Assembly: GCF_003710085.1 (NCBI RefSeq)
Contig: NZ_CP033324.1
Coordinates: 124,001-188,000 of the forward strand
Direction: 5' to 3'
DNA from: Nocardioides pantholopis
GTDB lineage: Bacteria; Actinomycetota; Actinomycetes; Propionibacteriales; Nocardioidaceae
Length of the DNA: 64,000 nucleotides
The position numbers and the translations under genes were made by a program. The notes beneath the pieces were generated by a model. That model was not told where the DNA came from, did not search any database, and was given only the letters and a program-made list of their open reading frames with translations. Shown here one piece after another: positions 55,966 through 64,000 of the stretch. How positions within the stretch are numbered: the first letter of the stretch is position 1; every line of letters begins with the position of its first letter.

Positions 55966-55994
55966 TTGGATCGTTCACATCGCCAGGCGACCGG

Positions 55995-56063
55995 GTGAGC
56001 GCTCACATCCGGTGCCGAATCGGTGCCGAAGGGTCTTGACGCCGTCGAATGTTAGCGCTCACA
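55995..56063 (+). promoter_or_regulatory. Promoter with two LacI-type operators before the sugar importer
   Basis: Two canonical LacI/GalR operators are visible: GTGAGCGCTCAC (55995-56006, perfect palindrome) and TGTTAGCGCTCACA (56050-56063). Between them TTGACG (56036-56041) is a good -35, and CACACT at 56060-56065 is a weak -10 with 18-bp spacing that overlaps the second operator. Sites 56 bp apart could allow looping. CGGTGCCGAA is also directly repeated at 56010-56030. Confidence 0.75.
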
Positions 56064-56153
56064 CTCTGGATTCAGTGACGTCGATCACAGGGCCCCGGTC
56101 CGACGATCTGCCGACGTTCTGCCGATGAGCTGCCAATGATCTGGAGGAAGACA

Positions 56154-57158
56154 GTGGCGAAGAAGAGCCTGATCGCGGCGAGCGCGATCTCCTTGGGTGC
56201 CGTGCTGCTCTCGGCCTGCGGCGACGACTCCGACTCCGGGAACGACGCCGCCGGTGGCGGGGGCGACGACTCGATCACGATGGGCTTCGCGCAGGTCGGC
56301 GCCGAGAGCGGGTGGCGCACGGCGAACACGAAGTCGGTCCAGGACTCGGCGAAGGCCGAGGGCATCGAGCTGAAGTTCACCGACGCCCAGGGCAAGCAGG
56401 AGAACCAGATCGCGGCGATCCGGTCCTACATCCAGCAGAAGGTCGACGTGATCGCGTTCAGCCCGGTCGTCGAGACCGGCTGGGACGCGGTCCTCCAGGA
56501 GGCCAAGGCCGCGAACATCCCGGTGATCCTCACCGACCGCGCCGTCGACTCCGAGGACGACTCGCTCTACGAGACGTTCCTCGGCTCCGACTTCGTCCTG
56601 GAGGGCGAGCAGGCCGGCCAGTGGCTGGTCGACAACGCGGCGGACGCCGACGCCAACGGCGACGGCACTATCAACGTCATCCAGCTCGAGGGCACCACCG
56701 GCGCCGCCCCGGCGCTCGACCGCGCGGAGGGCTTCGCTTCCACCATCGAGGCCGAGCCGACCATCGAGGTCACCGCCTCCCAGACCGGCGACTTCACCCG
56801 CGACGGCGGCAAGCAGGTCATGGAGTCGTTCCTGCAGTCCGACGACACGATCGAGGTCGTCTACGCCCACAACGACGACATGGGCCTGGGTGCGATCGAG
56901 GCGATCGAGGCCGCCGGGAAGACGCCGGGCCAGGACGTCAAGATCATCACCGTCGACGCCGTCAAGGACGGGATGACAGCGCTGGCCGAGGGCAAGATCA
57001 ACTTCATCGTCGAGTGCAACCCGCTGCTCGGTCCCCAGCTGATGGACCTGGCCAAGAAGGTCGTCGCCGGCGAGGAGGTCGAGCCCCGGGTCGTCACCGA
57101 GGAGACCACCTTCACCCAGGAGCAGGCGAAGGCCGCCCTCCCCGACCGCCAGTACTGA
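56154..57158 (+). CDS. ytfQ: Sugar ABC importer, substrate-binding lipoprotein (YtfQ-type)
   Basis: A 334-residue lipoprotein. The signal peptide ends in the lipobox VLLSAC with Cys near residue 22. TMGFAQVGAESGWRTANTKS and GKQENQIAAIRSYIQQKVDV with IAFSPVVETGWDAVLQEAK are the distinctive YtfQ sequence (furanose-sugar binding). GGAGGA lies 8 bp before GTG 56154, which is chosen over ATG 56136. Next to araB/araD the ligand is probably L-arabinose (inference); galactofuranose is the other known ligand class. Confidence 0.93.
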   Translation: MAKKSLIAASAISLGAVLLSACGDDSDSGNDAAGGGGDDSITMGFAQVGAESGWRTANTKSVQDSAKAEGIELKFTDAQGKQENQIAAIRSYIQQKVDVIAFSPVVETGWDAVLQEAKAANIPVILTDRAVDSEDDSLYETFLGSDFVLEGEQAGQWLVDNAADADANGDGTINVIQLEGTTGAAPALDRAEGFASTIEAEPTIEVTASQTGDFTRDGGKQVMESFLQSDDTIEVVYAHNDDMGLGAIEAIEAAGKTPGQDVKIITVDAVKDGMTALAEGKINFIVECNPLLGPQLMDLAKKVVAGEEVEPRVVTEETTFTQEQAKAALPDRQY

Positions 57159-57172
57159 TCCGGCGCGGATCA
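57156..57172. terminator. Short hairpin after the binding-protein gene
   Basis: TGATCCG (57156-57162) pairs with CGGATCA (57166-57172) around a GCG loop and includes the ytfQ stop codon. As in the rhamnose operon, a hairpin sits between the binding protein and the rest of the transporter, consistent with partial termination or mRNA protection. Confidence 0.5.
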
Positions 57173-57243
57173 GCCCTGGCAGGCGCTTTCGGATGCCGCA
57201 GCAGCCACCACGTCGCTCGGTCGCACCAGCACGGAGGAACGAG

Positions 57244-58823
57244 ATGACGCAGATGGACGTCGACCCTGCGCAGACCGACGCCACTCCGCCCGGCCGGGCG
57301 CCGGTGATCGAGATGCGCGACATCTCGATCACCTTCGGCAGCGTCCGCGCGCTCAGCGAGGTCTCGCTGCGGCTCTACCCCGGCGAGGTGCACGCGCTGA
57401 TGGGCGAGAACGGCGCCGGCAAGTCCACGCTGATCAAGGCGCTCACCGGGGTGTACGCCGTCGACGCCGGCACGGTGCTGGTCGGCGGGGAGGAGCAGGT
57501 TTTCCACTCCCCGTCCGCCGCGCAGGCCGCCGGGATCAGCACGGTGTACCAGGAGGTCAACCTGGTCCCGAACCTCACAGTCGCGGAGAACATGCTGCTG
57601 GGCCGCGAGCCCCGCCGGTTCGGCGCGATCAGCGTCCGGGCGATGAACCGCCGGGCGCGCGAGACCCTCGAGGGGCTCGGCCTGGACATCGACCCGGCCT
57701 CGGTCCTCGGCGAGCACCCGATCGCGGTCCAGCAGCTGGTCGCGATCGCCCGCGCCGTCGACGTCGACGCCCGGGTCCTGATCCTCGACGAGCCCACCTC
57801 GAGCCTGGACGCCGACGAGGTGGCCAAGCTCTTCGAGGTGATGCGCCGCCTGCGCGGGCAGGGCGTCGCGATCGTGTTCGTCTCCCACTTCCTCGACCAG
57901 GTCTACGAGATCGCCGACCGGATGACGATCCTGCGCAACGGCCTCCTGGTCGAGGAGCGCATGGTCGCCGAGACCAGCCAGCTGGAGCTGGTCCGGCTGA
58001 TGATCGGCCGGGAGCTGGCGGTCCTGGAGCGCCTGGAGAGTCAGGCCAACACCGCCGCCGTGGCCGGGACCCCGGTGCTCCGGGCGCTCGGGGTGGGCCG
58101 CAAGGGCTCGCTCGAGGCGACCGACCTGGACCTGTACGAGGGGAGGTGATCGGGCTCGCCGGCCTGCTCGGCTCCGGCCGCACCGAGCTCGCCCGGCTGC
58201 TCTCCGGCGCCGACACCGCCGACACCGGCGAGGTGGCGATCCGCTCCGAGCGGCGCCGGCTGCGCAGCCCGCGGCACGCGATCGACCGCCACATCGCGTT
58301 CTCCAGCGAGGACCGCAAGGCCGAGGGCGTGGTCGGCGACCTGACAGTCGCCGACAACATGCTGCTCGCCCTGCAGGCCTCCCGCGGCTGGCTCCGCCCG
58401 ATCCCGCAGGCGACCCGGACCCGGCTGGTCGAGCAGTACCTCCGGGCGCTCGACATCCGCCCGGCCGACCCGACCGCGCTGATGCGCAACCTCTCGGGCG
58501 GCAACCAGCAGAAGGTGCTCCTGGCGCGGTGGCTGATCACCGAGCCGGAGATCCTGATCCTCGACGAGCCCACCCGCGGGATCGACATCGGCGCCAAGAC
58601 CCAGATCCAGGCCAAGGTCGCCGAGCTCGCCGAGCAGGGCATCTCGGTGGTCTTCATCTCCGCCGAGCTCGAGGAGGTGCTGCGCCTCAGCGACCGGCTG
58701 GTCGTGATGCGCGACCGGCGCAAGATCGACGAGCGCCCCAACCGCGACGTGAGCGTGAGCGACGTGCTCGAGATCATCGCGGGCGAGGCCCGCTCCGAGC
58801 AGGAGGAGGCCCCCCGTGGCTGA
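57244..58823 (+). pseudogene. ytfR: Sugar ABC importer ATP-binding protein (YtfR-type), split by a one-base frameshift
   Basis: Two overlapping ORFs encode the halves of one duplicated ATPase. The first half from ATG 57244 (GGAGG upstream) has GENGAGKSTLIK and VLILDEPTSSLD, and breaks at 58141-58149 (codons GAG GGG AGG TGA). The second half continues IGLAGLLGSGRTELARLLSG, LSGGNQQKVLLARW and ILILDEPTRGIDIG in the next frame. One extra G in the GGGG run would give the expected Tyr-Glu-Gly-Glu-Val-Ile-Gly-Leu-Ala-Gly join. It may be a sequencing error, a real mutation, or expression as two chains (a GTGA overlap exists at 58146). Full-length homologues have about 500-520 residues, matching 526 codons here. 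Confidence 0.9.
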
Positions 58824-59895
58824 GTCCCCGACCCGGGTCCGGCGGCTCCTGGGCCACCAGCTGCTGTGGCCGGTGCTGGCGCTCGCGGTGCTGCTGGTCC
58901 TCAACGTCGTCGCGACGCCGAGCTTCCTCGACATCCGGATGCAGGACGGCCATCTCTACGGCAACCTCGTCGACATCGTCCGCAACAGCGCGCCGGTGCT
59001 GCTGGTCGCGCTCGGCATGACCCTGGTCATCGCGACCCGCGGCATCGACCTCTCCGTCGGCGCGATCGCCGCGATCGCCGCGGCCGTGGCCTGCACGCGG
59101 ATCGTGGGCGCCGGGGACGAGGGCGCCCTGGTCACCGCGGTGATGGCCGCCACCTACGCCCTCGTCGTCTGCGTGCTCCTCGGTGCGTGGAACGGCTTCC
59201 TGGTCTCGGTGCTGGGCATCCAGCCGATCATCGCGACACTGATCCTGATGGTCGCCGGCCGCGGCATCTCGATGGCGGTCACCGACGGCCAGATCACCAC
59301 CGTCAACAACGGCTGGTTCAGCGACCTCGCCTCCGGGTTCGTGCTCACGGTGCCGCTGGCGTTCCTGATCGCGCTGGGCGTCTTCGCGCTCACGGCGCTG
59401 CTGACCCGGCGTACGGCGCTCGGCATGCTGATCGAGTCGGTCGGCATCAACCCGGAGGCCAGCCGGCTCGCCGGCGTCCGGTCCCGCACGATCATCTGGA
59501 CCGTCTACGCCTTCTCCGGCCTGTGCTCGGGGATCGCCGGCCTGGTCATCGCCGCCAACACCAACTCGGTCAACGCCAACAGCCTGGGGCTGTGGATCGA
59601 GCTCGACGCGATCCTCGCCGTCGTGATCGGCGGCACCTCGCTCGCCGGGGGCCGCTTCTCGCTGACCGGGACCCTGATCGGCGCCCTGTTCATCGCGACC
59701 CTGAGCCGCACCATCCCCAACATCGGGATCCCCTCGGAGGCCAACTACCTGTTCAAGGCAGTCGTCGTGATCGCGGTCTGCCTGGTCCAGTCCCCGAAGG
59801 CCCGCGCGGTCCTCCGCGTCCGGCGCTCCGGCCCCCCAGCACCACCGGCACCCCCGGCACCCGCCGCTCCCGCGAAGGCAGGTTCCTCGGCATGA
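58816..59895 (+). CDS. ytfT: Sugar ABC importer, permease (YtfT-type)
   Basis: A 359-residue CUT2 permease with eight or more helices. TLVIATRGIDLSVGAIAAIA is the ATPase-contact loop, and DAILAVVIGGTSLAGGRFSL the C-terminal signature. The C-terminal tail is a Pro/Ala-rich stretch (residues about 335-359). The start GTG 58816 overlaps the end of the ATPase gene by 8 bp; the stop overlaps the next permease (ATGA). Confidence 0.92.
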   Translation: MAESPTRVRRLLGHQLLWPVLALAVLLVLNVVATPSFLDIRMQDGHLYGNLVDIVRNSAPVLLVALGMTLVIATRGIDLSVGAIAAIAAAVACTRIVGAGDEGALVTAVMAATYALVVCVLLGAWNGFLVSVLGIQPIIATLILMVAGRGISMAVTDGQITTVNNGWFSDLASGFVLTVPLAFLIALGVFALTALLTRRTALGMLIESVGINPEASRLAGVRSRTIIWTVYAFSGLCSGIAGLVIAANTNSVNANSLGLWIELDAILAVVIGGTSLAGGRFSLTGTLIGALFIATLSRTIPNIGIPSEANYLFKAVVVIAVCLVQSPKARAVLRVRRSGPPAPPAPPAPAAPAKAGSSA

Positions 59896-60893
59896 GCACC
59901 GCCACCGCCCCCGCCCCCTCGGTCTGGGACCGCGTCCGGGGCTACAGCCCGCCCACCCGCTACCTGCCGGTGATCGCCACGTTCGCGCTGCTCGTCGGCC
60001 TGTTCGGGGTCGGCGGCGTGCGCTACGAGGGCTTCGCCGACCCGCAGGTTCTGCTCAGCCTGCTGATCGACAACGCGTTCCTGATCGTGCTCGCGGTCGG
60101 CATGACCTTCGTGATCCTCACCGGCGGCATCGACCTCTCGGTCGGCTCGGTGGTGGCGCTCTCGACGATGATCGCCGCGAAGACGCTGGAGCTGGGGTGG
60201 TCGCCGTACCTCTCCATCGCCGCGGTGCTGGCCACCGGCACCCTGCTCGGGCTGCTGATGGGCCTGCTCATCCACTACTTCGACATCCAGCCGTTCATCG
60301 CCACCCTGGCCGGGCTGTTCCTGGCCCGCGGCCTGACCTACCTGATCAGCGTCGAGTCGATCTCGATCAGCGACGAGACCTTCACCCAGCTGGCCTTCAA
60401 GACCGTCTACTTCGGCGAGTACTACCTGCGCTGGACGGCGATCGTCGCGCTGGCGACCGTCGCGATCGCGGCGTACGTCCTGGCCCGGACCCGCTTCGGC
60501 CGCACCGTCTACGCGATCGGCGGCAGCGAGAGCTCGGCGATGCTGATGGGCCTGCGGGTCGCGGTCACCAAGGTCGGCGTGTACGTGATCAGCGGCTTCT
60601 GCGCCTCGCTCGCCGGGCTGCTGTTCTCCCTCTACATCCTCTCCGGCAACAGCCTGCACGCGATCGGGATGGAGCTGGACGCGATCGCCGCCGTCGTCAT
60701 CGGCGGCACCCTGCTCACCGGTGGCCGCGGGTACGTCGTGGGCTCGCTGCTGGGCGTCCTGGTGCTGGGGATCATCAAGACGCTGATCTCCTTCGACGGG
60801 ACCCTCAGCTCCTACTGGATCCGGATCATCACCGGAGTCCTGCTGCTGGCCTTCGTCGTGGTGCAGCGCTTCGCCACCCGGCGGCAGCCGTGA
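59892..60893 (+). CDS. yjfF: Sugar ABC importer, second permease (YjfF-type)
   Basis: A 333-residue permease: TFVILTGGIDLSVGSVVALS loop, IHYFDIQPFIATLAGLFLAR and LDAIAAVVIGGTLLTGGRGY. The latter two phrases are characteristic of YjfF. It pairs with the preceding YtfT-like protein. It is translationally coupled on both sides (ATGA before, GTGA after). Confidence 0.92.
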   Translation: MSTATAPAPSVWDRVRGYSPPTRYLPVIATFALLVGLFGVGGVRYEGFADPQVLLSLLIDNAFLIVLAVGMTFVILTGGIDLSVGSVVALSTMIAAKTLELGWSPYLSIAAVLATGTLLGLLMGLLIHYFDIQPFIATLAGLFLARGLTYLISVESISISDETFTQLAFKTVYFGEYYLRWTAIVALATVAIAAYVLARTRFGRTVYAIGGSESSAMLMGLRVAVTKVGVYVISGFCASLAGLLFSLYILSGNSLHAIGMELDAIAAVVIGGTLLTGGRGYVVGSLLGVLVLGIIKTLISFDGTLSSYWIRIITGVLLLAFVVVQRFATRRQP

Positions 60894-61969
60894 GCGAGGC
60901 CGCCCGCACGCCGGCCGAGCGGACGCCGGCGGAGCGGACGCCGGTGATGGCCGACGTCGCACGGCTCGCCGGGGTCTCCCACCAGACCGTGTCCCGGGTC
61001 GTCAACGGGCAGCACAACCTGCGCCCGGAGACCCGGGAGCGGGTGCTCGAGGCGATCCGCCAGCTCGGCTACCGGCGCAACACGGCGGCGCGGGCGCTGG
61101 TGACCCGGCGCTCGGCGACCATCGGCGTGATCGGCTCCAAGGCCGGCTTCTGGGGGCCCAGCACCGTGCACCGCACGATCCAGGCGGCCGGCCGCGAGGC
61201 TGGCTACTTCGTCAGCTCGGCCAACCTGCCGAGCCTGACCCGCGAGGAGCTCGTCGACGCGATTAGCCACCTGCGCGACCAGAGCGTGGAGGCAATCGTG
61301 CTGATCGGCGGCACCGACGACGCGCTCGAGGCGGCCCGGGCCCAGGAGGACCTCGGCATCCCGGTCGTCGTCGTGGAGGGCGACGAGACCAAGACCCGCT
61401 GGACCGTGGGCGTGGACCAGGTGGCCGGCGCCGAGCTGGGCACCTCGCTGCTGATCGAGCTCGGCCACACCGAGATCCTGCACCTGGGCGGCCCGCCGTC
61501 CTGGACCGAGGCCAGGTCCCGGCTCGCCGGCTTCCAGAACGCCATGTACGCCGCGGGGCTGCACCCCGCCCCGGCCGTCACCGGCGACTGGTCAGCGCGC
61601 AGCGGCTACGAGGCCGGCCGGGGCATCGCCCGTCGCGGCGACGTGAGCGCTGTGTTCTGCGCCAACGACCAGATGGCCCTGGGTCTGCTGCGAGCGCTGG
61701 CCGAGGCCGGCCGGTCGGTCCCCGGGGAGGTGAGCGTGGTCGGCTTCGACGACATCCCGGAGGCGGCGTACCTCATCCCGCCCCTCACCACCGTGCGCCA
61801 GGACTTCACAGCGGTGGGCCGCCGCGCCATCGAGATCATCCAGGCCGCGCTCGCCGGGGAGCCCGGCCCCGGGCGGCTGATCGAGCCCGAGCTCGTCGTC
61901 CGCGCCAGCACCGGGGCGCCCGGGACCCGAACCGACCGAGCCAGCAGCAGGAGGTGGGCAGATGCCTGA
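60890..61969 (+). CDS. LacI-family regulator inside the arabinose-type operon
   Basis: A 359-residue repressor paralogous to the one at 54891. A short internal repeat (TPAERTPAERTP) precedes the HTH VMADVARLAGVSHQTVSRVV. GDWSARSGYEAGRGI and VPGEVSVVGFDDIPEAAYLI are nearly identical to the paralogue. The start is GTG 60890, overlapping the permease stop, and its end overlaps araB by 8 bp, so it is expressed with the operon and probably gives feedback control. Which operators each paralogue uses cannot be read from sequence. Confidence 0.9.
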   Translation: MSEAARTPAERTPAERTPVMADVARLAGVSHQTVSRVVNGQHNLRPETRERVLEAIRQLGYRRNTAARALVTRRSATIGVIGSKAGFWGPSTVHRTIQAAGREAGYFVSSANLPSLTREELVDAISHLRDQSVEAIVLIGGTDDALEAARAQEDLGIPVVVVEGDETKTRWTVGVDQVAGAELGTSLLIELGHTEILHLGGPPSWTEARSRLAGFQNAMYAAGLHPAPAVTGDWSARSGYEAGRGIARRGDVSAVFCANDQMALGLLRALAEAGRSVPGEVSVVGFDDIPEAAYLIPPLTTVRQDFTAVGRRAIEIIQAALAGEPGPGRLIEPELVVRASTGAPGTRTDRASSRRWADA

Positions 61970-63656
61970 CCAGTACGTCGTGGGCGTCGACTACGGCACG
62001 CTCTCCGGACGCGCCGTCGTCGTCCGGGTGAGCGACGGGGCCGAGCTCGGCACGGCGGTGCACGAGTATCCGCACGCAGTCCTCGACACCACGCTGCCCG
62101 CCTCGCTGACCGGCGCCGATGCGCGCCGGCTGCCCGCGGAGTGGGCCCTGCAGGTGCCGGAGGACTACCGGGAGGTGCTGCGCACGGCGGTGCCCGCGGC
62201 GGTGGCCGCCGCCGGCATCGACCCGGCCGACGTCGTCGGTCTCGGCACCGACTTCACCGCCTGCACGATGGTGCCCTGCCTGGCCGACGGCACCCCGCTG
62301 AACGAGGCCGGCCACGCCGACCGGCCGCACGCCTACGTGAAGCTGTGGAAGCACCACGCCGCCCAGCCGCAGGCGGACCGGATCAACCGGCTCGCCGAGG
62401 AGCGGGCGGAGGCCTGGCTGCCCCGGTACGGCGGGCTGATCTCCTCGGAGTGGGAGTTCGCCAAGGGACTCCAGCTCTTCGAGGAGGACCGGGACCTCTA
62501 CGACCGCATGGAGCACTGGGTCGAGGCCGCCGACTGGATCGTGTGGCAGCTGTGCGGGCAGTACGTCCGCAACGCCTGCACCGCCGGCTACAAGGGCCTC
62601 TACCAGCGGCTCGACGGCGCGGCCGGCAGCTATCCGACCCGCGCCTACCTGGAGGCGCTGGCCAGCGGCTTCGGGTCGTTCGTCGAGGAGAAGGTGGCCC
62701 ACCGGATCGGCCAGCTCGGCGAGCCCGCCGGCCTGCTCACCACGCAGGCCGCGGCCTGGACCGGGCTGCCCGCCGGGATCCCGGTCGCGGTCGGCAACGT
62801 CGACGCCCACGTCACCGCGCCCGCCGCGCAGGCGGTCCGGCCGGGCCAGATGGTCGCGATCATGGGCACCTCGACCTGCCACGTGATGAGCTCCGACGTG
62901 CTGCGCGAGGTCCCCGGCATGTGCGGGGTGGTCGACGGCGGGGTGATCGCCGGCAGCTGGGGCTACGAGGCCGGACAGAGCGGCGTCGGCGACATCTTCG
63001 GCTGGTTCACCGCGACCTCGCTGCCCCCGGCGTACGCCGAGGCGGCGGCGGCCGCGGGGGAGTCCCCGCACCAGCACCTGACCCGGCTGGCAGCGGCGCA
63101 GGCGGTCGGGCAGCACGGCCTGGTGGCGCTGGACTGGCACTCGGGCAACCGGTCGGTGCTGGTCGACCACGAGCTGTCCGGGCTGGTGCTCGGCCAGACC
63201 CTGGCGACCCGGCCCGAGGACGTCTACCGCGCGCTGCTGGAGGCGACCGCGTTCGGGACCCGGGTGATCATCGAGGCCTTCCGTGACGCCGAGGTCCCGG
63301 TCGAGGAGCTCGTCGTCGCCGGCGGGCTGGTCCGCAACCCGCTGCTGATGCAGATCTACGCCGACGTCACCCGGCTGCCGCTGTCGGTCCTGGACTCCGA
63401 GCAGGGGCCGGCCCTCGGCTCGGCCATCCACGCGGCGGTCGCCGCCGGGTGCTTCCCCGACGTCCCCACCGCGGCCAAGGCCATGGGCCGGGTGCGCCCG
63501 GCGGCGTACCTGCCCGACGAGGCCCGCGCGCAGGCCTACGACGAGCTCTTCGGGGTCTACCTCGAGCTGCACGACCACTTCGGCCGCCGGACCACCACGA
63601 TGCGGCGGCTGAAGGCGATCCGCAGGTCCGCGCTGGCCGGGGAGGAGGGGGCATGA
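61962..63656 (+). CDS. araB: L-ribulokinase
   Basis: A 564-residue FGGY kinase that phosphorylates L-ribulose. YVVGVDYGTLSGRAVVVRVS is the AraB N-terminal motif. GLGTDFTACTMVPCLADGTP, YGGLISSEWEFAKGLQLFEE, IVWQLCGQYVRNACTAGYKG and VAIMGTSTCHVMSSD are all typical of bacterial AraB. Its presence identifies the pathway as L-arabinose (or another pentose entering at ribulose). GGAGG lies about 10 bp before ATG 61962. Confidence 0.95.
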   Translation: MPDQYVVGVDYGTLSGRAVVVRVSDGAELGTAVHEYPHAVLDTTLPASLTGADARRLPAEWALQVPEDYREVLRTAVPAAVAAAGIDPADVVGLGTDFTACTMVPCLADGTPLNEAGHADRPHAYVKLWKHHAAQPQADRINRLAEERAEAWLPRYGGLISSEWEFAKGLQLFEEDRDLYDRMEHWVEAADWIVWQLCGQYVRNACTAGYKGLYQRLDGAAGSYPTRAYLEALASGFGSFVEEKVAHRIGQLGEPAGLLTTQAAAWTGLPAGIPVAVGNVDAHVTAPAAQAVRPGQMVAIMGTSTCHVMSSDVLREVPGMCGVVDGGVIAGSWGYEAGQSGVGDIFGWFTATSLPPAYAEAAAAAGESPHQHLTRLAAAQAVGQHGLVALDWHSGNRSVLVDHELSGLVLGQTLATRPEDVYRALLEATAFGTRVIIEAFRDAEVPVEELVVAGGLVRNPLLMQIYADVTRLPLSVLDSEQGPALGSAIHAAVAAGCFPDVPTAAKAMGRVRPAAYLPDEARAQAYDELFGVYLELHDHFGRRTTTMRRLKAIRRSALAGEEGA

Positions 63657-64000
63657 GCGCCGTCACCGGGGTGCAGGAGACCGTCGCCGCGCTGCGCCGC
63701 GAGGTCTGCGCGCTGCACGAGCAGCTGATCCGCTACCAGCTGGTGGTGTGGACCGCCGGCAACGTCTCGGCGCGGGTGCCGGGCCACGAGCTGCTGGTGA
63801 TCAAGCCCAGCGGGGTCGCCTACGACGAGCTCACGCCGGAGAACATGGTGGTCTGCGACCTCGACGGGCGCGTCGTCGAGGGCGAGCACGCCCCGTCCTC
63901 GGACACCGAGGCGCAGGCCTACGTCTACCGGGAGCTGCCGCAGGTCGGCGGCGTGGTGCACACCCACTCGACCTACGCCACCGCGTGGGCCAGCCGGGGC
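63653..64000 (+). CDS. araD: L-ribulose-5-phosphate 4-epimerase (3' truncated by window edge)
   Basis: The first 116 codons of a class II aldolase/epimerase that converts L-ribulose-5-phosphate to D-xylulose-5-phosphate. VVWTAGNVSARVPGHELLVI, IKPSGVAYDELTPENMVVCD, PSSDTEAQAYVYRELPQ and the zinc-binding VVHTHSTYATAWA are present. The ATG overlaps the araB stop (ATGA). The gene runs off the window; araA is expected next (inference). Confidence 0.93.
   Translation, partial: MSAVTGVQETVAALRREVCALHEQLIRYQLVVWTAGNVSARVPGHELLVIKPSGVAYDELTPENMVVCDLDGRVVEGEHAPSSDTEAQAYVYRELPQVGGVVHTHSTYATAWASRG

Noticed and set aside
58146-58823. Second half of the importer ATPase as an independent short gene
   Set aside because: It starts inside the linker between ABC domains and continues the first half exactly after a one-base shift; a split two-chain ATPase remains only a minor possibility.

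Overview
The window is high-GC actinobacterial chromosome, most likely from Nocardioides or a close relative (inference). The grounds are very high third-position GC, GTG starts, many ATGA or GTGA stop/start overlaps, several leaderless-looking starts, and actinobacterial markers such as a tRNA-adenosine-deaminase-associated protein next to tadA, a 314-residue MenB, an F420-type Ddn-like protein and a DUF222/HNH protein. I saw no rRNA, tRNA, CRISPR array, transposase or integrase.

Layout. 1-4.2 kb: end of recB, recD, and an ACT-domain protein. 4.3-7.3 kb: a compact surface-polysaccharide-like locus made of a secreted GH26-like hydrolase facing a tight minus-strand operon of a processive GT2 synthase, a 47-residue protein that is almost only a LAATG sorting signal, and a class E-like sortase. 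7.5-11.1 kb: F420-type reductase, menB, methyltransferase, sirtuin, lipoprotein. 11.2-17.6 kb: treX-treY-treZ trehalose/glycogen operon on the minus strand, with treY broken by a one-base frameshift. 17.7-25.6 kb: housekeeping and unknown genes (acyl-CoA dehydrogenase, VIT1-type transporter, RNA ligase-like protein, M1 aminopeptidase, PAS histidine kinase). 25.7-28.5 kb: proton-translocating transhydrogenase pntAA-AB-B.

28.5-36.3 kb is an accessory region between pntB and upp. It holds a visibly AT-richer two-gene module (PHP-SMC/TrlF-like ATPase plus a putative PD-(D/E)xK-like protein, a candidate defence system), a DUF222/HNH gene, a decayed MocR-type regulator, a divergent DHFR-family/TetR pair around a perfect 19-bp inverted repeat, a palindromic repeat also found at 11.1 kb, and a remnant of a VOC-like gene. 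36.3-40.4 kb: upp, tadA and its partner, and two envelope proteins.

40.4-54.8 kb is a complete L-rhamnose system: LacI-family repressor, ABC importer, mutarotase, isomerase, bifunctional aldolase/dehydrogenase and rhamnulokinase. It is followed by lutABC, which would oxidise the L-lactate released by rhamnose breakdown. A TGAAACG-type operator lies at both the importer and lut promoters, suggesting one regulon. 54.9-64 kb is a second sugar system, probably L-arabinose: two related LacI regulators, a YtfQRT/YjfF-type importer whose ATPase gene carries a one-base frameshift, araB, and the start of araD, which runs off the window.
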